64,000 nucleotides of DNA, taken from contig BRKX01000003.1 in the NCBI GenBank assembly GCA_026008535.1, forward strand, positions 61,281,001 through 61,345,000, in the 5' to 3' direction. The notes beneath the pieces are model-generated. The model was not told where the DNA came from and searched no databases. It worked only from the letters and a program-made list of their open reading frames with translations. Shown piece after piece: positions 10,416 through 21,081 of this stretch. The position numbers were made by a program, and so were the translations under genes. Numbering within the stretch: the stretch's first letter is position 1; every line of letters starts with the position of its first letter. The DNA is from Perilla frutescens. Taxonomy: Eukaryota; Streptophyta; Magnoliopsida; Lamiales; Lamiaceae.

Positions 10416-11771
10416 GTGGTTCAGGTACTAGTGATATGGGAATATGAACATGTATTTTCAAACGATTTACCAAGTCTGCTGCCAGATAGACAAATAGAGT
10501 TCACCATAGACTTAGAACTGGGAACAGCACCGGTATCCAAAGCCCCATATCATTTAGCACTGAATGAGTTACAAGAGTTAAAGGTGCAACTGGAGGGATT
10601 ATTGGAATTAGGTTTTATAAGACCCAGTGTATCGCCTTCGGGAGTACCGATTCTATTCGTCAACAAGAAGGATGGTACTTTGAGAATGTACATCGACTAT
10701 CGGGAATTAAACAAGTTGACAGTGAAGAACAAGTATCCACTTTCGAGGATAGATGATCTTTTTGATCAGTTGACTGGTGCAAAAATCTTTTCTAAGATTG
10801 ATCTACGATCTGGGTATCACCAAGTTAAAGTAAGAAAAGATGACATACCCAAGACTACATTTCGAACAAGATATGGTCACTATGAATTTCTAGTGTTGCC
10901 CTTTGGGTTAACAAATGCACCTGCAATCTTTATGGATTTAATGAATCGAGTTTTCCATGAATATCTGGATAAGTTTGTGTTGGTCTTTATTGACGATATA
11001 TTGATCTATTCAAGAAATGAAGAAGAACATGATGAACACTTAAGACTAGTGCTAGAAATACTAAGGAGAGAAAAGTTATATGCCAAATTCAGGAAGTGTG
11101 AATTTTGGCTAAATGAAGTAATGTTTCTCGGGCACATTGTGTCAGCAGAGGGGATCAAGGTGGATCCTGCAAAGGTCGAGGTGGTGAAGAGATGGAAATC
11201 ACCAACCAACATTCACGAGATAGGAAGTTTCCTCGGTTTAGCAGGATATTACCAAAAGTTCATTAAAGATTTCTCAAAGATAGTAAGGCCAATAACACAA
11301 CTTTTCAAGAAGAAGGTAAAGTTTGAGTGGACTGATGCGTGTGAATAGAGTTTTCAGGAACTAAAGATAAGATTAACAACTACACCAGTCTTAACTTTGC
11401 CAGAATGAGTGGAAGGATTCGTGATATACACTGACGCGTCTAAATTGGGTTTAGGATGTGTGCTGATGTAAAATAGGAAGGTGGTAGCATATGCTTAATG
11501 ATAATTAAGACCTCATGAACTGAACTACCCAACCCATGATTTGGAGCTTGCCGCCGTCATACATGCACTCAAGATTTGGAGACATTATCTTTATGGGGTG
11601 AAATGTGAGATTTACACTGACCATAAGAGTTTGAAGTATATCTTCAAACAGAAAGAGCTTAATATAAGGCAGAGAAGATGGTTAGAGTTAGTGAAAGATT
11701 ATGACTGCACGATACACTTTCATCCCGGGAAAGCAAATGTAGTAGCCGACGCATTAAGCAGAAAGAAATAA
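10416..11771 (+). pseudogene. pol: Element A reverse transcriptase and RNase H
   Basis: All main RT motifs are visible in order: NKKDGTLRMYIDYRELN, KIDLRSGYHQ, FLVLPFGLTNAPAIF and the catalytic VFIDDILIYS near 10983-11012, then the thumb segment FLGLAGYYQKFI. A stop at 11346 (TAG) separates RT from RNase H, where TDASKLGLGCVL and, after further stops, LELAAVIHALKIWRHYLYG and VVADALSRKK (to 11771) are recognisable. Frame is maintained throughout, with several nonsense codons. The enzyme would copy element RNA into DNA. Confidence 0.88.
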
Positions 11772-11780
11772 GGAGTGATG

Positions 11781-12388
11781 GGATGTCTACTCACAAATAA
11801 GGAGAAACTTGTGAGAGAAATAGAAAAGATGGAATTAGAGTTGGTGTTTGTACCAAACTCTACAGCAAGTATGATAGCCGCAGTGGTAGCTAAACCAGAA
11901 CTACGGTCGAGAATCATAGAAGCTCAGCAAAAAGATGAACGATTATAAAAGATAAGACAAAGAGTCAAAGCGGGCGAACCAAAAGAATTTAGAGAAGATA
12001 ACGATGGAGCTTTAATGTTTCGTGACAGATTATGTGTTCCCAGTGATGACACACTGAAGCAAGAAATTATGAGCCTCTACAGCAAGAAATTATAGGATGT
12101 CTACTCACAAATAAGGAGAAACTTGTGAGAGAAATAGAAAAGATGGAATTAGAGTTGGTGTTTGCACCAAACTCTACAGCAAGTGTGATAGCCGCAGTGG
12201 TAGCTAAACCAGAACTACGGTCGAGAATCGTAGAAGCTCAACAAACAGATGAACAATTTGAAAAGATAAGACAAAGAGTCAAAGCGGGCGTACTAAGAGA
12301 ATTTAGGGAAGATAATGATGGAGCTTTAATGTTTCGTGACAGATTATGTGTTCCCAGTGACGACACACTGAAGCAAGAAATTATGAGA
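11781..12388 (+). repeat. Tandem duplication (314-bp period) in element A pol
   Basis: The segment from ggatgtctactcacaaataa at 11781 to about 12074 is repeated from 12095 to about 12388 with scattered substitutions. The period is 314 bases, not a multiple of three, so the second copy lies in a different frame from RNase H. The first copy has an internal stop (cgattataaa). The repeat encodes the linker between RNase H and the integrase zinc region. Confidence 0.85.
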
Positions 12389-12764
12389 GAGGCTCATAAT
12401 ACTCCCTACATGGCACATCCAGACAACACAAAGCTATACAAGGACCTGGAGCAATATTTCTGGTGGAATAATATGAAAATGGAGATAGCCACATTTGTGG
12501 AGAGATGTTTAACATGCCAGCAAGTGAAAGCGGTACATGAACGACCTTCAGGATTATTGCAACTGTTGGAAATTCAAGAATGGAAATGAGATCATATAAC
12601 GATGGATTTTGTGGTAGGCTTGCCACGATCAGCGAAAGAAAACTCATCAGTCCGGGTCATCATAGATCGATTGACCAAATCAGCACATTTCGTGCCAATC
12701 AAAACAACAATGGAATTAAGCAAGTTGGTGCAGATTTATGTCAAAGAAATTGTTCGCTTGCATG
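12125..12764 (+). pseudogene. pol: Element A integrase, N-terminal part
   Basis: The H2C2 zinc-binding region (EAHNTPYMAHPDNTKLY then CLTCQQVK) ends at a stop at 12587. The same frame continues from 12602 with the start of the catalytic core, MDFVVGLPRSAKENSSVRVI, which carries the first catalytic Asp. The gene is cut after IVRLH at 12764 by insertion of element B and resumes at 29855. In an intact copy the enzyme would join element DNA to host DNA. Confidence 0.87.
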
Positions 12765-13203
12765 TGTTAGGAAAAATTATCAAGGAACCCCTAGATTAGG
12801 TTTTGATGAGATGTCAAAATTATCTGTGAAAAACTGACTGAAATTCAAGTTGCAGATCGGAGCTGATTAATCCAGGGCATCATCAAAAAGGAAATCAAGC
12901 AAAGTCAAAATCAACCAATCAAGAGTATGGTCTGAAAGTTGAAGGTTACCTCATTCAGTCAGAAGTCAACTGAACTGTGAAGTCAAGAAGTTGAACAGTC
13001 GAAACGAACTGACAACTAAGTCAGCTAAGCTAAGGGAGAAAAGAGTCAACTAAGGAAACTGATAAGAGATTAGTATAGACTGAAGACTGGAAGTATTCAA
13101 CTGATGACCAAACTGGAGTAAAACAAGACAGATCAGTTGAAGGCCAGAACTGTAGTCAGGCAGCTTGCGATTAGTCAAGCTGACATGAAAGCTCAAGAAA
13201 AAA

Positions 13204-13535
13204 ATCAGCCAACTGGAGCAATAGCCAAACTCAGCTGATGAGCTCAAAACTGCCAACTGGAGCAATAGCCAAACTCAGCTGACGAGCTCAAAACTGCCAA
13301 CTGGAGCAATTGCCAAACTCAGAGCTCAAAACTGCCAACTGGAGTAATAGCAAAACTCAGCTGACGAGCTCAAAACTGCCAAATGGAGCAATAGCCAAAC
13401 TCAGAGTTCAAAACTACCAATTGGAGCAATAGCCAAACTCAGCTGACGAGCTGAAAATTGCTAACTGGAGCAATAGCCAAACTCAGCTGACGAGCTCAAA
13501 ACTGCCAGCTGGAGCAATAGTCAAACTCAGCTGAC
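13204..13535 (+). repeat. U3 tandem array, 44/38-bp monomers, about 8 copies
   Basis: The monomer begins gccaactggagcaatagcca and ends ctcaaaact. Long (44-bp) and short (38-bp) forms alternate irregularly; the short form lacks part of ctgacgagct. About eight copies are seen here, three in the 3' LTR (about 28706-28830), and more in the B-family LTR at the right end of the window. The array lies upstream of the TATA box, where LTR enhancers sit. Confidence 0.88.
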
Positions 13536-13792
13536 AAGTCCAGAACTGTCAACTGGAACTCAAAGCTACCAAGAATACTGAAGCCAGAGAACCTTGGAGT
13601 ATATTGCTCAAACTGTCGAATCTTGGAATAAATGCTTCAACAAAGATCCTGGAATTAAATATCCAATGAAGATCGATTGGCAGAGTAACGGCTACTTCAA
13701 ACCAAAAGCTCCAAGCGATCATCCTCCATTGATGAGCCAACAGGGCCACCGATCAATGGACAATGGAACTCAACGGTCATAAAATCACTCCT

Positions 13793-13802
13793 CTATAAAA
13801 GG
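13793..13802 (+). promoter_or_regulatory. TATA box in element B 5' LTR
   Basis: ctataaaagg lies downstream of the tandem array. The 3' LTR has the same element near 29085-29094. This marks the U3/R border of the LTR promoter. Confidence 0.7.
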
Positions 13803-14564
13803 CGAGTGAATCAAAGTTTAAAATAACTCTCTCAAGCATAACCAAGAAGAATCCTTCGCCTACACAACTTTCGCATATACAAGCAAGAGCTTTTCTTTCT
13901 CCCTCCCACTCAAGCTTAAGTTCAGCATTTGATAGAAACTGCGAGAGTTCAACTGAGAAGAAGAAATTCACAAAGTCAAGATAATCCGCCAGTTGTTGAC
14001 AATCCAGCCAATGCAGTCTTCTCAGTTTCAGCAACACAACGATCAACTACTCAGCTCAATTGAAGGAGCATATCAGTTGATAACCCCTGTTCAAGACTAA
14101 CCTCTTGAAGATCAAAAGAGATCTAAAACCTTGTAAAGACAACAATAGCACCTACCTTCCTAGCGAGCAGTTAGGGACTTCAAGTGTGAACCGTCGACCC
14201 GCTGAGGTAGCGAGAAGTTACCAGGTTCAGCCAACTGTCCTTCATTATATAATTTGTAAAGAAACTCAAGTTATATAGTGAAGTTGCCCTTCTGCGGATG
14301 GAAGAGAGGACATAGAAGTTTGATACTTCGAACCTCTATAAATTGCTTGTGTGTTGTACCACTTTGATTATTGCATATCTTTGAACTGCACATAATATCA
14401 CACAAGCCGCACTTAAACTGTCTTAACTGTTCAATAAGTTTGTGTATAAATAAGTTTCATTAAGCGAGTCAAAGGGCCCTGTCATTCCGCATTTGAAGTA
14501 AAAGTTTTTAATCAGTTTATTCACCCCCCTCTAAACTGATATCGACTCGCCCGGGACTAACAAG

Positions 14565-14576
14565 TGGTATCAAAGT
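14565..14576 (+). promoter_or_regulatory. Element B primer-binding site
   Basis: tggtatcaaagt lies two bases after the LTR terminal CA. It resembles the initiator tRNA-Met complement TGGTATCAGAGC with changes in the last bases. Confidence 0.75.
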
Positions 14577-14650
14577 GGTTGATTCTAAGGATCAGCCGTT
14601 TCTACAGATCAACTGAATCAGATCTACTTATCTGTGCTAACATTTCAGCT

Positions 14651-17020
14651 ATGGGAAACTATAAGCTACCTTTATTTTCAGTTGAGAATTACGATAACTG
14701 GAGCAAGAGAATGAAGGCGCATCTCTGCTCAATTCATGAGAATATGTGCAAAGTCATCAAAGACGGTCCAATCATCATCATGATGGATAATGACGCTCAC
14801 ATAGTTGATATCAATCAACCGGCAAGGATCCCGAAGCCAACTAATCTTCTCACCAGTGAAGAGAATAAGTTAAAAAATCAAGAGTTCATTCCTCAAGCCC
14901 CATTATTTCAAACTCAAGATGAAGATCGTATGAAGGATACAAAGAACTGCACAACTGCCAAGAAAATATGGGACCTACTCGCAGCTCTTTGCAGAGATTC
15001 CGAAGCCATAAAAGGAAACAAACTCTAACTGGCAGTTGACAGGTATGAATCTTTCAAAATGCAGGCAGAAGAATCTATCTCAAGCCTTGAAACTAGATTT
15101 CTAGGCATCATCAGTGAGATGAACAACCTCGGGAGGTGTTATCCCAACTCTGAGATGAATTCCAAGATATTGGATAATCTCACTGACGAATGGGATATGA
15201 AAGTGATAGCTACAAAGGAGTCAAGAAACCTGAATAGTATCACTCCAAGGGAACTATTTGGTTCTCTTGAAGCTCATGAGTACAGTCTAAACCAGAAAAA
15301 GAAAGCATCAACATCGTCAGCTCAAGACGCAGCTTTCTATGGTGAAAGGAACCGATTTAGAGACACTCGAGGAAGGAACAACTTTCGACCCAGGAGCTCA
15401 CCAGACAAAGAACATCAAGGCGGATCTTTAACTGAATGAAAAAGAGAGGCAATTGAAAAGAAGGAAAATCTAACTGATGACATTAATGATCAAATTCAAT
15501 CAGTTACCAGGTTGCTAGAAAAGCTGAAGAGAGTTCGGGATAAACAGTCAGTTCCACCTCAAACTGATGAAATCCCAAAAGATGAGAGAACTCATCAACC
15601 AGCTGAACGAGCAGCTGAACCATTCAGAAGTGGTAACTGAAATCTTGGAGAATGTTTTCATTGCCATAAATAAAGACATTATAGGTTTGAATGTCCAGAA
15701 CTCCCCGAAGACAAGAAAGCCAAGGTAAAAAGGAGCTTCTTCAAAAGAAAAGCAATGGTCACAAATCTCGAAAATGTCGTGCTGGATGATTCAGACTATC
15801 CTTCTGGAATCGATTCTGACGGCTACAGCTCAGATGATGAAGCACTATTCTGCCTCATGGCAGACAATGATGAAGAGGTTAGTACATCTGATTCTCAAAC
15901 CTCTTTTTATCATATCAATGAAGCAACTGTCTCTAGTAATGAACTTGATATGATCCTTATGATGCTAGAAGACCAATTGGCTTCAATCTCCTGTTTGCAT
16001 GTTAAACTGAAAGATGAAAATGATGAACTGAGAAACAAGGTTAGGAAACTGAGCATTGATCATGAAAGATTAAATTATCTTGAATCTCAGTTTAAAGAAT
16101 TTGAGAAGTTGAAACTGAGAAATGCTGATCTAGAGACTGAAAAACCAAAAACTCAAGCAAGAGATCCTTGAAAAAGAAAAGGTAAATCTGAAGTTCAAAA
16201 AGGGATCTCAAACTCTAGATGAAATATTAAGCCATCAAAGAACTGGAACTGGCAGCTCTGGGCTGGATATAGCAAGTTCACTGCCCAAGAAAAAGGAAAA
16301 GCAGTTGCTCAACCTAGTGATAAGGGGATCTTAAAAGGGTTCACTAGATCTCATGATCAGCTATCTGAGTCAACCAAAGGAAAAGGAATATTGAAAAGTC
16401 CTCAAACTCAACCTAGACAATTTGGTCAGTTTTACCAAACAAAAACACCAGGCCAACTGAAGCCCAATTTCCAGCCAAGACCATCAGTTCACTCAAGCCA
16501 ATCTACTCTTTCAATGCCTCCAATTCAACATAGACCATCATCTCAACAAAGAATGCCTCAAAGACAAACTGATAGATCAGCCCTCTTTAGAAAGAAAAAT
16601 CAGTTTGGATCTCAAGTCTATCGTACCAAGAGGTTCAATCAGAACACCTATAGGAGAGATCAAAGAAACCAGTTTGAACCCTACCATCATTATAATGATT
16701 ACCCAGATTCCAGAAATGAGCCAAAAAGGTTCATTCCAATAAACTGGAAACATACAAAACACTAGTTTGATCATAGAACTCAAAGGTCTCAAGACCAAAG
16801 CGTTTTAGTTGAATTATTTTATCCAACTAACTCTCAACGCAGGTATCACTCAAATGATTCAAATCAGAACAGAAGAGTTGAGAAAAAATATAAATAGATC
16901 AGGCGATCCAAGTCAGTTAGATCTGTGAGTGATAAAAAGCCAAAAGTTTGGCAAGTTTGGATTCCAAAAGGCTTAATGTATCAAAAAGGACCCGATATGA
17001 AATGGGTCCCTAAATGCTAA
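14651..17020 (+). pseudogene. gag: Element B gag (nonsense-broken)
   Basis: The frame from ATG 14651 (MGNYKLPLFSVENYDNWSKR) to TAA 17018 is continuous, about 789 codons, with stops at 15026, 15437, 16169, 16763 and others. Visible parts are the copia Gag core (about residues 1-215), a CCHC knuckle at about 15650-15695 in which one residue is a stop (CFHCHK, stop, RHYRFEC), an acidic segment rich in Asp and Ser (15755-15900), a coiled-coil-like stretch (15960-16140), a Gln/Pro-rich basic stretch (16391-16765), and a KWVPKC end. The long extension after the knuckle is usual in SIRE-type elements. The protein would form the particle shell. Confidence 0.82.
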
Positions 17021-18357
17021 TCCTTTCCTTGCAGGACAAGGGCATCCTATCTATGAAGAAAACCAAAGACATTTGGTATCTAGATAGTGGGGACTCCAAA
17101 CACATGACCGAAGACAAAGAAGATCTCGACGGTTATGAAAAAGTCAAGGGTCCGCTCGTCACGTTTGGAGATAACTCCAAAAGTTGAACCATTGGAGAAG
17201 GGTTTGTAGTCAAAGGAAAAGTAGTAGTGAATGGAGTCTCCCACGTGGATGGACTGAAACACAAACAACTAAGCATTAGCCAGCTGTGTGATAATGGCTA
17301 CTCAGTTGACTTCACAAAAAACTCCTGCAACATGAGAGACAAGTCAACTGGAGTAATTCTGCTAAGTGGCATAAGAAGAGGCAGCATGTACATTGTTGAC
17401 TGGTCAACCGGCTACTCAGAGACTTACTTCCTTTCAAAAGGATCAACTGAAGCAAGCTGGCTATGGCATCGATGACTGAATTACCTCAACTTCAAAACAA
17501 TCAACTACCTAGTCAAGAAAGAGCTAGTTGAGGGGCTTCCCAAGGAAATATACAAGAAAACAAGCGTATGTGGATCATGTGAAAAAGGGAAGCAGGTGAA
17601 ATCATCATTTAAGGATAGGAGTCATCCACCAGGAACAACTGATTGCCTTCAATTGCTACACATGGATTTGTTTGGTCTAGTTAGACCTCAAACTCCAAAA
17701 TGTAAAAGATTCACTCTTGTAGTTGTTGATGATTACTCAAGATATACATGGGTAGAATTCTTAAGAAGAAAAGATGAAACTTATGACAAGCTAACGACGC
17801 TGATCAGAAGGCTACAAACTGAGAAGGAAAGATTAGTTCAAAGGATTCGTTCCGATAATGGAACTGAATTTGTGAATCAACAAATGATCAGCTTTCTCAG
17901 TCAGCTTGAAATCACACATTAACACTCAGCTGCAAGAACTCCACAACAAAATGGTGTAGCCGAACGGCGTAACCGGACACTCAAAGAAGCAGCTCGAGCA
18001 ATGATAGCTGATGCCAACATAGCTGAAGGTTACTGGGCTGAAGCAGTCAACACAGTTTTCCATACTCAAAACCGAAGTGCCATTGTAGCTGCACATGACA
18101 AAACACCTTATGAGCTGTATAAGGGTCGTAAGCCTTCTATCTCATATTTTAAAATATTTGGCTGTAAATGTTATATTCACAACAATGGAAAGACTCAATT
18201 GAAAGCTTTTAGTGCTAAAGTTGATGAAGGTATATTTCTTGGGTATAACTCACCTCATGCACAAGCTTACAGAGTGTTCAATAAACGAACTCTTGTTGTA
18301 GAAATAACATGTCATGTGGTATTTGATGAATTTGTTAATAAGTACAGGAACAAATAA
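17014..18357 (+). pseudogene. pol: Element B protease and integrase
   Basis: The pol frame overlaps the end of gag: an ATG at 17014 lies inside the gag stop context (atgctaa). The protease site is WYLDSGDSKHMT, with the catalytic Asp codon at 17083. The GAG-pre-integrase zinc segment is broken (WLWHR, stop, LNYLNF; then CGSCEKGK). The integrase core carries the DDE residues in HMDLFGLV, IRSDNGTEF and NGVAERRNRTL, then the FGCKCYIHN and GIFLGYN segments typical of copia. All remain in one frame, with stops at about 17185, 17475 and 17920. In an active element it would process the polyprotein and integrate cDNA. Confidence 0.86.
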
Positions 18358-18414
18358 AGAATAGACACATCAGTTCAAGTACTACCTAGTGAAACTAAGA
18401 ACTCGCAGGACTAT

Positions 18415-20265
18415 GTGGATCACATTGTTCCAGAGAGGTTTGAAGTTTTACTAGAAAATGGCAATGAAACTGGCACAAAACCAGTTGAGAACAACTTGGT
18501 CAATGAAGACACAAATCGTGCTGAGACCACAAACCCCACAACTGAAACAGGGGGAAGAACTGATGAAAATGCTGAACCAGCTGATGAGAGAGTGACTGAT
18601 GACGTCACCACAGAAGAGCCAGCTGAGGACCCAACTGAAGCCACCTTGCCCAAATGGCTCCGAAGCCACCCAACTGACAAGATAGTTGGTGATCCAAGAA
18701 GTAGAGTCCAGACCAGAAGTTCAACTGAGCATGCATTATTCACATGCTTCATATATCAAACTGAACCAGCAAACGTCAAAGAAGCCTTAAAAGACTCGGA
18801 CTGGATCATAGCTAAGCAAGAAGAACTGAACCAGTTCACAAGAAATGACGTATGATTTCTTGTTGATAGGCTAAAAACCCAGAAGGTCATTGGTACAAAA
18901 TAGGTCTTTCACAATAAACTGGATGAACAAGGAGTGATCAGAAGGTTGGAAGCCATTAGACTGTTCCTAGCCTATGCAGCGCACTTCAACTTCACAGTCT
19001 ACCAAATGGATGTCAAGAGTGCTTTTCTTCAAGGAATGCTCAAGAAGGACGTGTATGTCGAGCAACCACCAGGCTTTGAAATTGGTGATCAAGTCTTCAA
19101 ACTGAAGAAGGCCCTATACGGACTGAAGCAAGCTCCTAGAGCGTGGTATGAAACTCTAACAACATTTTTGTTGAAAAATGGGTTTCAAAAGAGAGTCACT
19201 GATCGAACTCTATTCCGAATAAAATGATCAACTAAGATCTTAATAGTTCAAATTTATGTGGATGACATAATTTTTGGATCAAAAAGCAAAGATCTATGCA
19301 CCCGATTCGCTCAACTGATGCAAAGCGAATTTGAGATGAGCATGATGGGAGAAATGACATTCTTCCTAAGACTCCAAGTGAAGCAGCTGAAAGATGGAAT
19401 CTTTATCACCCAGACGAAGTACACTAAGGAGCTAGTCAAGAAGTTTGGAGTAAGCAAAGGAAAAACTCTCAAGATTCCTATGAACACATCAGTTCAGCTA
19501 ACTCTCAATGAAGAAGGAAAATCAGTTAGCCAAACATATTACAGAGGAATCATTGGGTCGCTACTTTACTTAACAGCTAGCCGACCAGATATCTCTTATT
19601 CAGTCGGACTATGCACACGGTTCCAAGCTAATCCAAAGAAAAGCCACCTCGAAGCAGCTAAGAGGATTATCAAATATCTCAAATGAACCATAAATCTTGG
19701 ACTATGGTATCCCAGAGATGACAGTTTGAGTCTAATTGGTTATTCAGACTCAGACTTTGGTGGATGCAAAATCGATAGAAAGAGTACCGGTGGAACATGT
19801 CAGTTTCTTGGAAGCAAAATGATATCCTGATTTAGCAAGAAGCAGCACTCAGTTGCCACTTCAACAACTGAGGCAGAATATGTAGCTGCTGGAAGCTGCT
19901 GTGTTCAAATACTTTGGATGAAGCAACAGCTGAAGGACTACAAAGTTGAAACTGAAGAAGTGCCTATCTACTGTGACAACAATAGTGCAATTGCGATATC
20001 TCAGAATCCAGTTCTACATTCAAGAACTAAGCACATTGAGATAAGGCATCACTTTATCAGAGATCACATCGAGAAGAAAGACATATGCATCAAATATGTC
20101 AACACTGAGAAGCAGATAGCTGACATCTTCACCAAACCATTGCCTGAAACAAGGTTTATGGAGCTATGCATACAGTTGGGACTATTGGAGCTAGCTTCAC
20201 AGGATGAATATGATAAACTGGAGGAAAAAGGCCAAGGGACCACTCCAGCTGAAGAGAGAAACTGA
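18415..20265 (+). pseudogene. pol: Element B reverse transcriptase and RNase H
   Basis: After a Glu/Thr-rich spacer the RT starts near DSDWIIAKQEELNQF. MDVKSAFLQGML and ALYGLKQAPRAWYETL follow, and then the catalytic YVDDIIFGS at 19255-19281. RNase H follows with YSDSDFGG, STTEAEYVAA, CDNNSAIAISQNP and ADIFTKPLPE. About 26-28 residues are missing between GVI and RRLEAIRLF (junction near 18942); the family normally has the KARLVAQG segment there. Stops occur at 18855, 18901, 19225, 19684 and 19828. The frame is continuous otherwise. Confidence 0.88.
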
Positions 20266-21081
20266 ATAAAAAAGATGAGAAACTTATCAGTTGGCCACGT
20301 AAGTCATCAGTTTGAAGTAAAGGCAAAAAGTTGCTAAGAGAAAAGTAAACTGGAGATGATCAGTTTACTCCATCAGTTCAACTAAATCATCAGTTCAGTC
20401 GCTCAAACTGATGATCCAGTCAGTTATGCAGAACATACAAAACTGCAAAATTGATCAAACTGATGAAGGAGTATTAGGAACTAAAGTCAAATCAAAAGGA
20501 GATAGACCAGCTGAAGGAAACCAGCTGAACTAAGAAGCAGCTGAACGAATCTCGAAGCAAGTCAAGACCAGTTCTGAATTGATAAAGAGACATCTCAGTT
20601 GAAGCTGATCAACAGAAAGATCATCAGTTATAGTCAAAGCCAACTGATGACGTAATCAGTTTCAAGCCAAGGAGAAGCTGCTAGAGAGAAAAGATAAGTT
20701 CAAATTTCAATATTAGAAATGGTAAAAACACCTGCAACTCAAATATTACCGTTGAAACTTTCTCTCTCCTCCTTCATTTATCTCCAACGGATAGAAATGA
20801 AAAGCCAATCGACGAGTCGATTAAGTTAATCCAACCGTTGACTATTTGGCATACCAAGGGTCACAACCATTGGATGAATCCCATCACATTCTATAAAAGG
20901 GATGGCTGAACTTTCATTTTCACTTTTACCGATCTCAAACACAATAAAGAATTAAAGCATCTCTCATCCTTCAATCCTTGAAACTGTTCTGCAAATCTTA
21001 TGAAAGTGAAATCATTCAGTTCCTAAATTCAGTCAAAGCCACTTTACCCTTTCTGAATCATTTATCCAAAAAAAAAACTCC
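20266..21081 (+). other. Post-pol spacer with promoter-like segment before U1
   Basis: The first half carries repeated tcagtt/aactga phrases like those in the LTR and no long ORF. The second half looks like a plant core promoter and leader: a pyrimidine-rich patch (20760-20790), a TATA box (ctataaaagg, 20891-20900), then an A/C-rich leader toward the first U1 ATGs. Short ORFs at 20978-21163 are probably leader sequence or a frameshifted N-terminus of U1. Confidence 0.5.
20891..20900 (+). promoter_or_regulatory. TATA box upstream of accessory unit U1
   Basis: ctataaaagg is identical in core to the element's own LTR TATA box and lies about 190 bases before the ATG at 21082. It is followed by an untranslated-leader-like stretch. 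It suggests separate transcription of the accessory region. Confidence 0.5.

Larger units (their letters stand above)
12765..14562 (+). repeat. Element B 5' LTR (1798 bp)
   Basis: Runs from tgttaggaaaaatt to gggactaaca. It is 208 bases longer than the 3' LTR because its U3 tandem array has about eight monomers instead of three. A TATA box lies at 13793-13802 (ctataaaagg). Confidence 0.93.

Noticed and set aside
13204..13535. CRISPR-like regular repeat array
   Set aside because: Monomers adjoin directly without unique spacers, lie in a eukaryotic LTR, and vary in length; it is an LTR tandem array.
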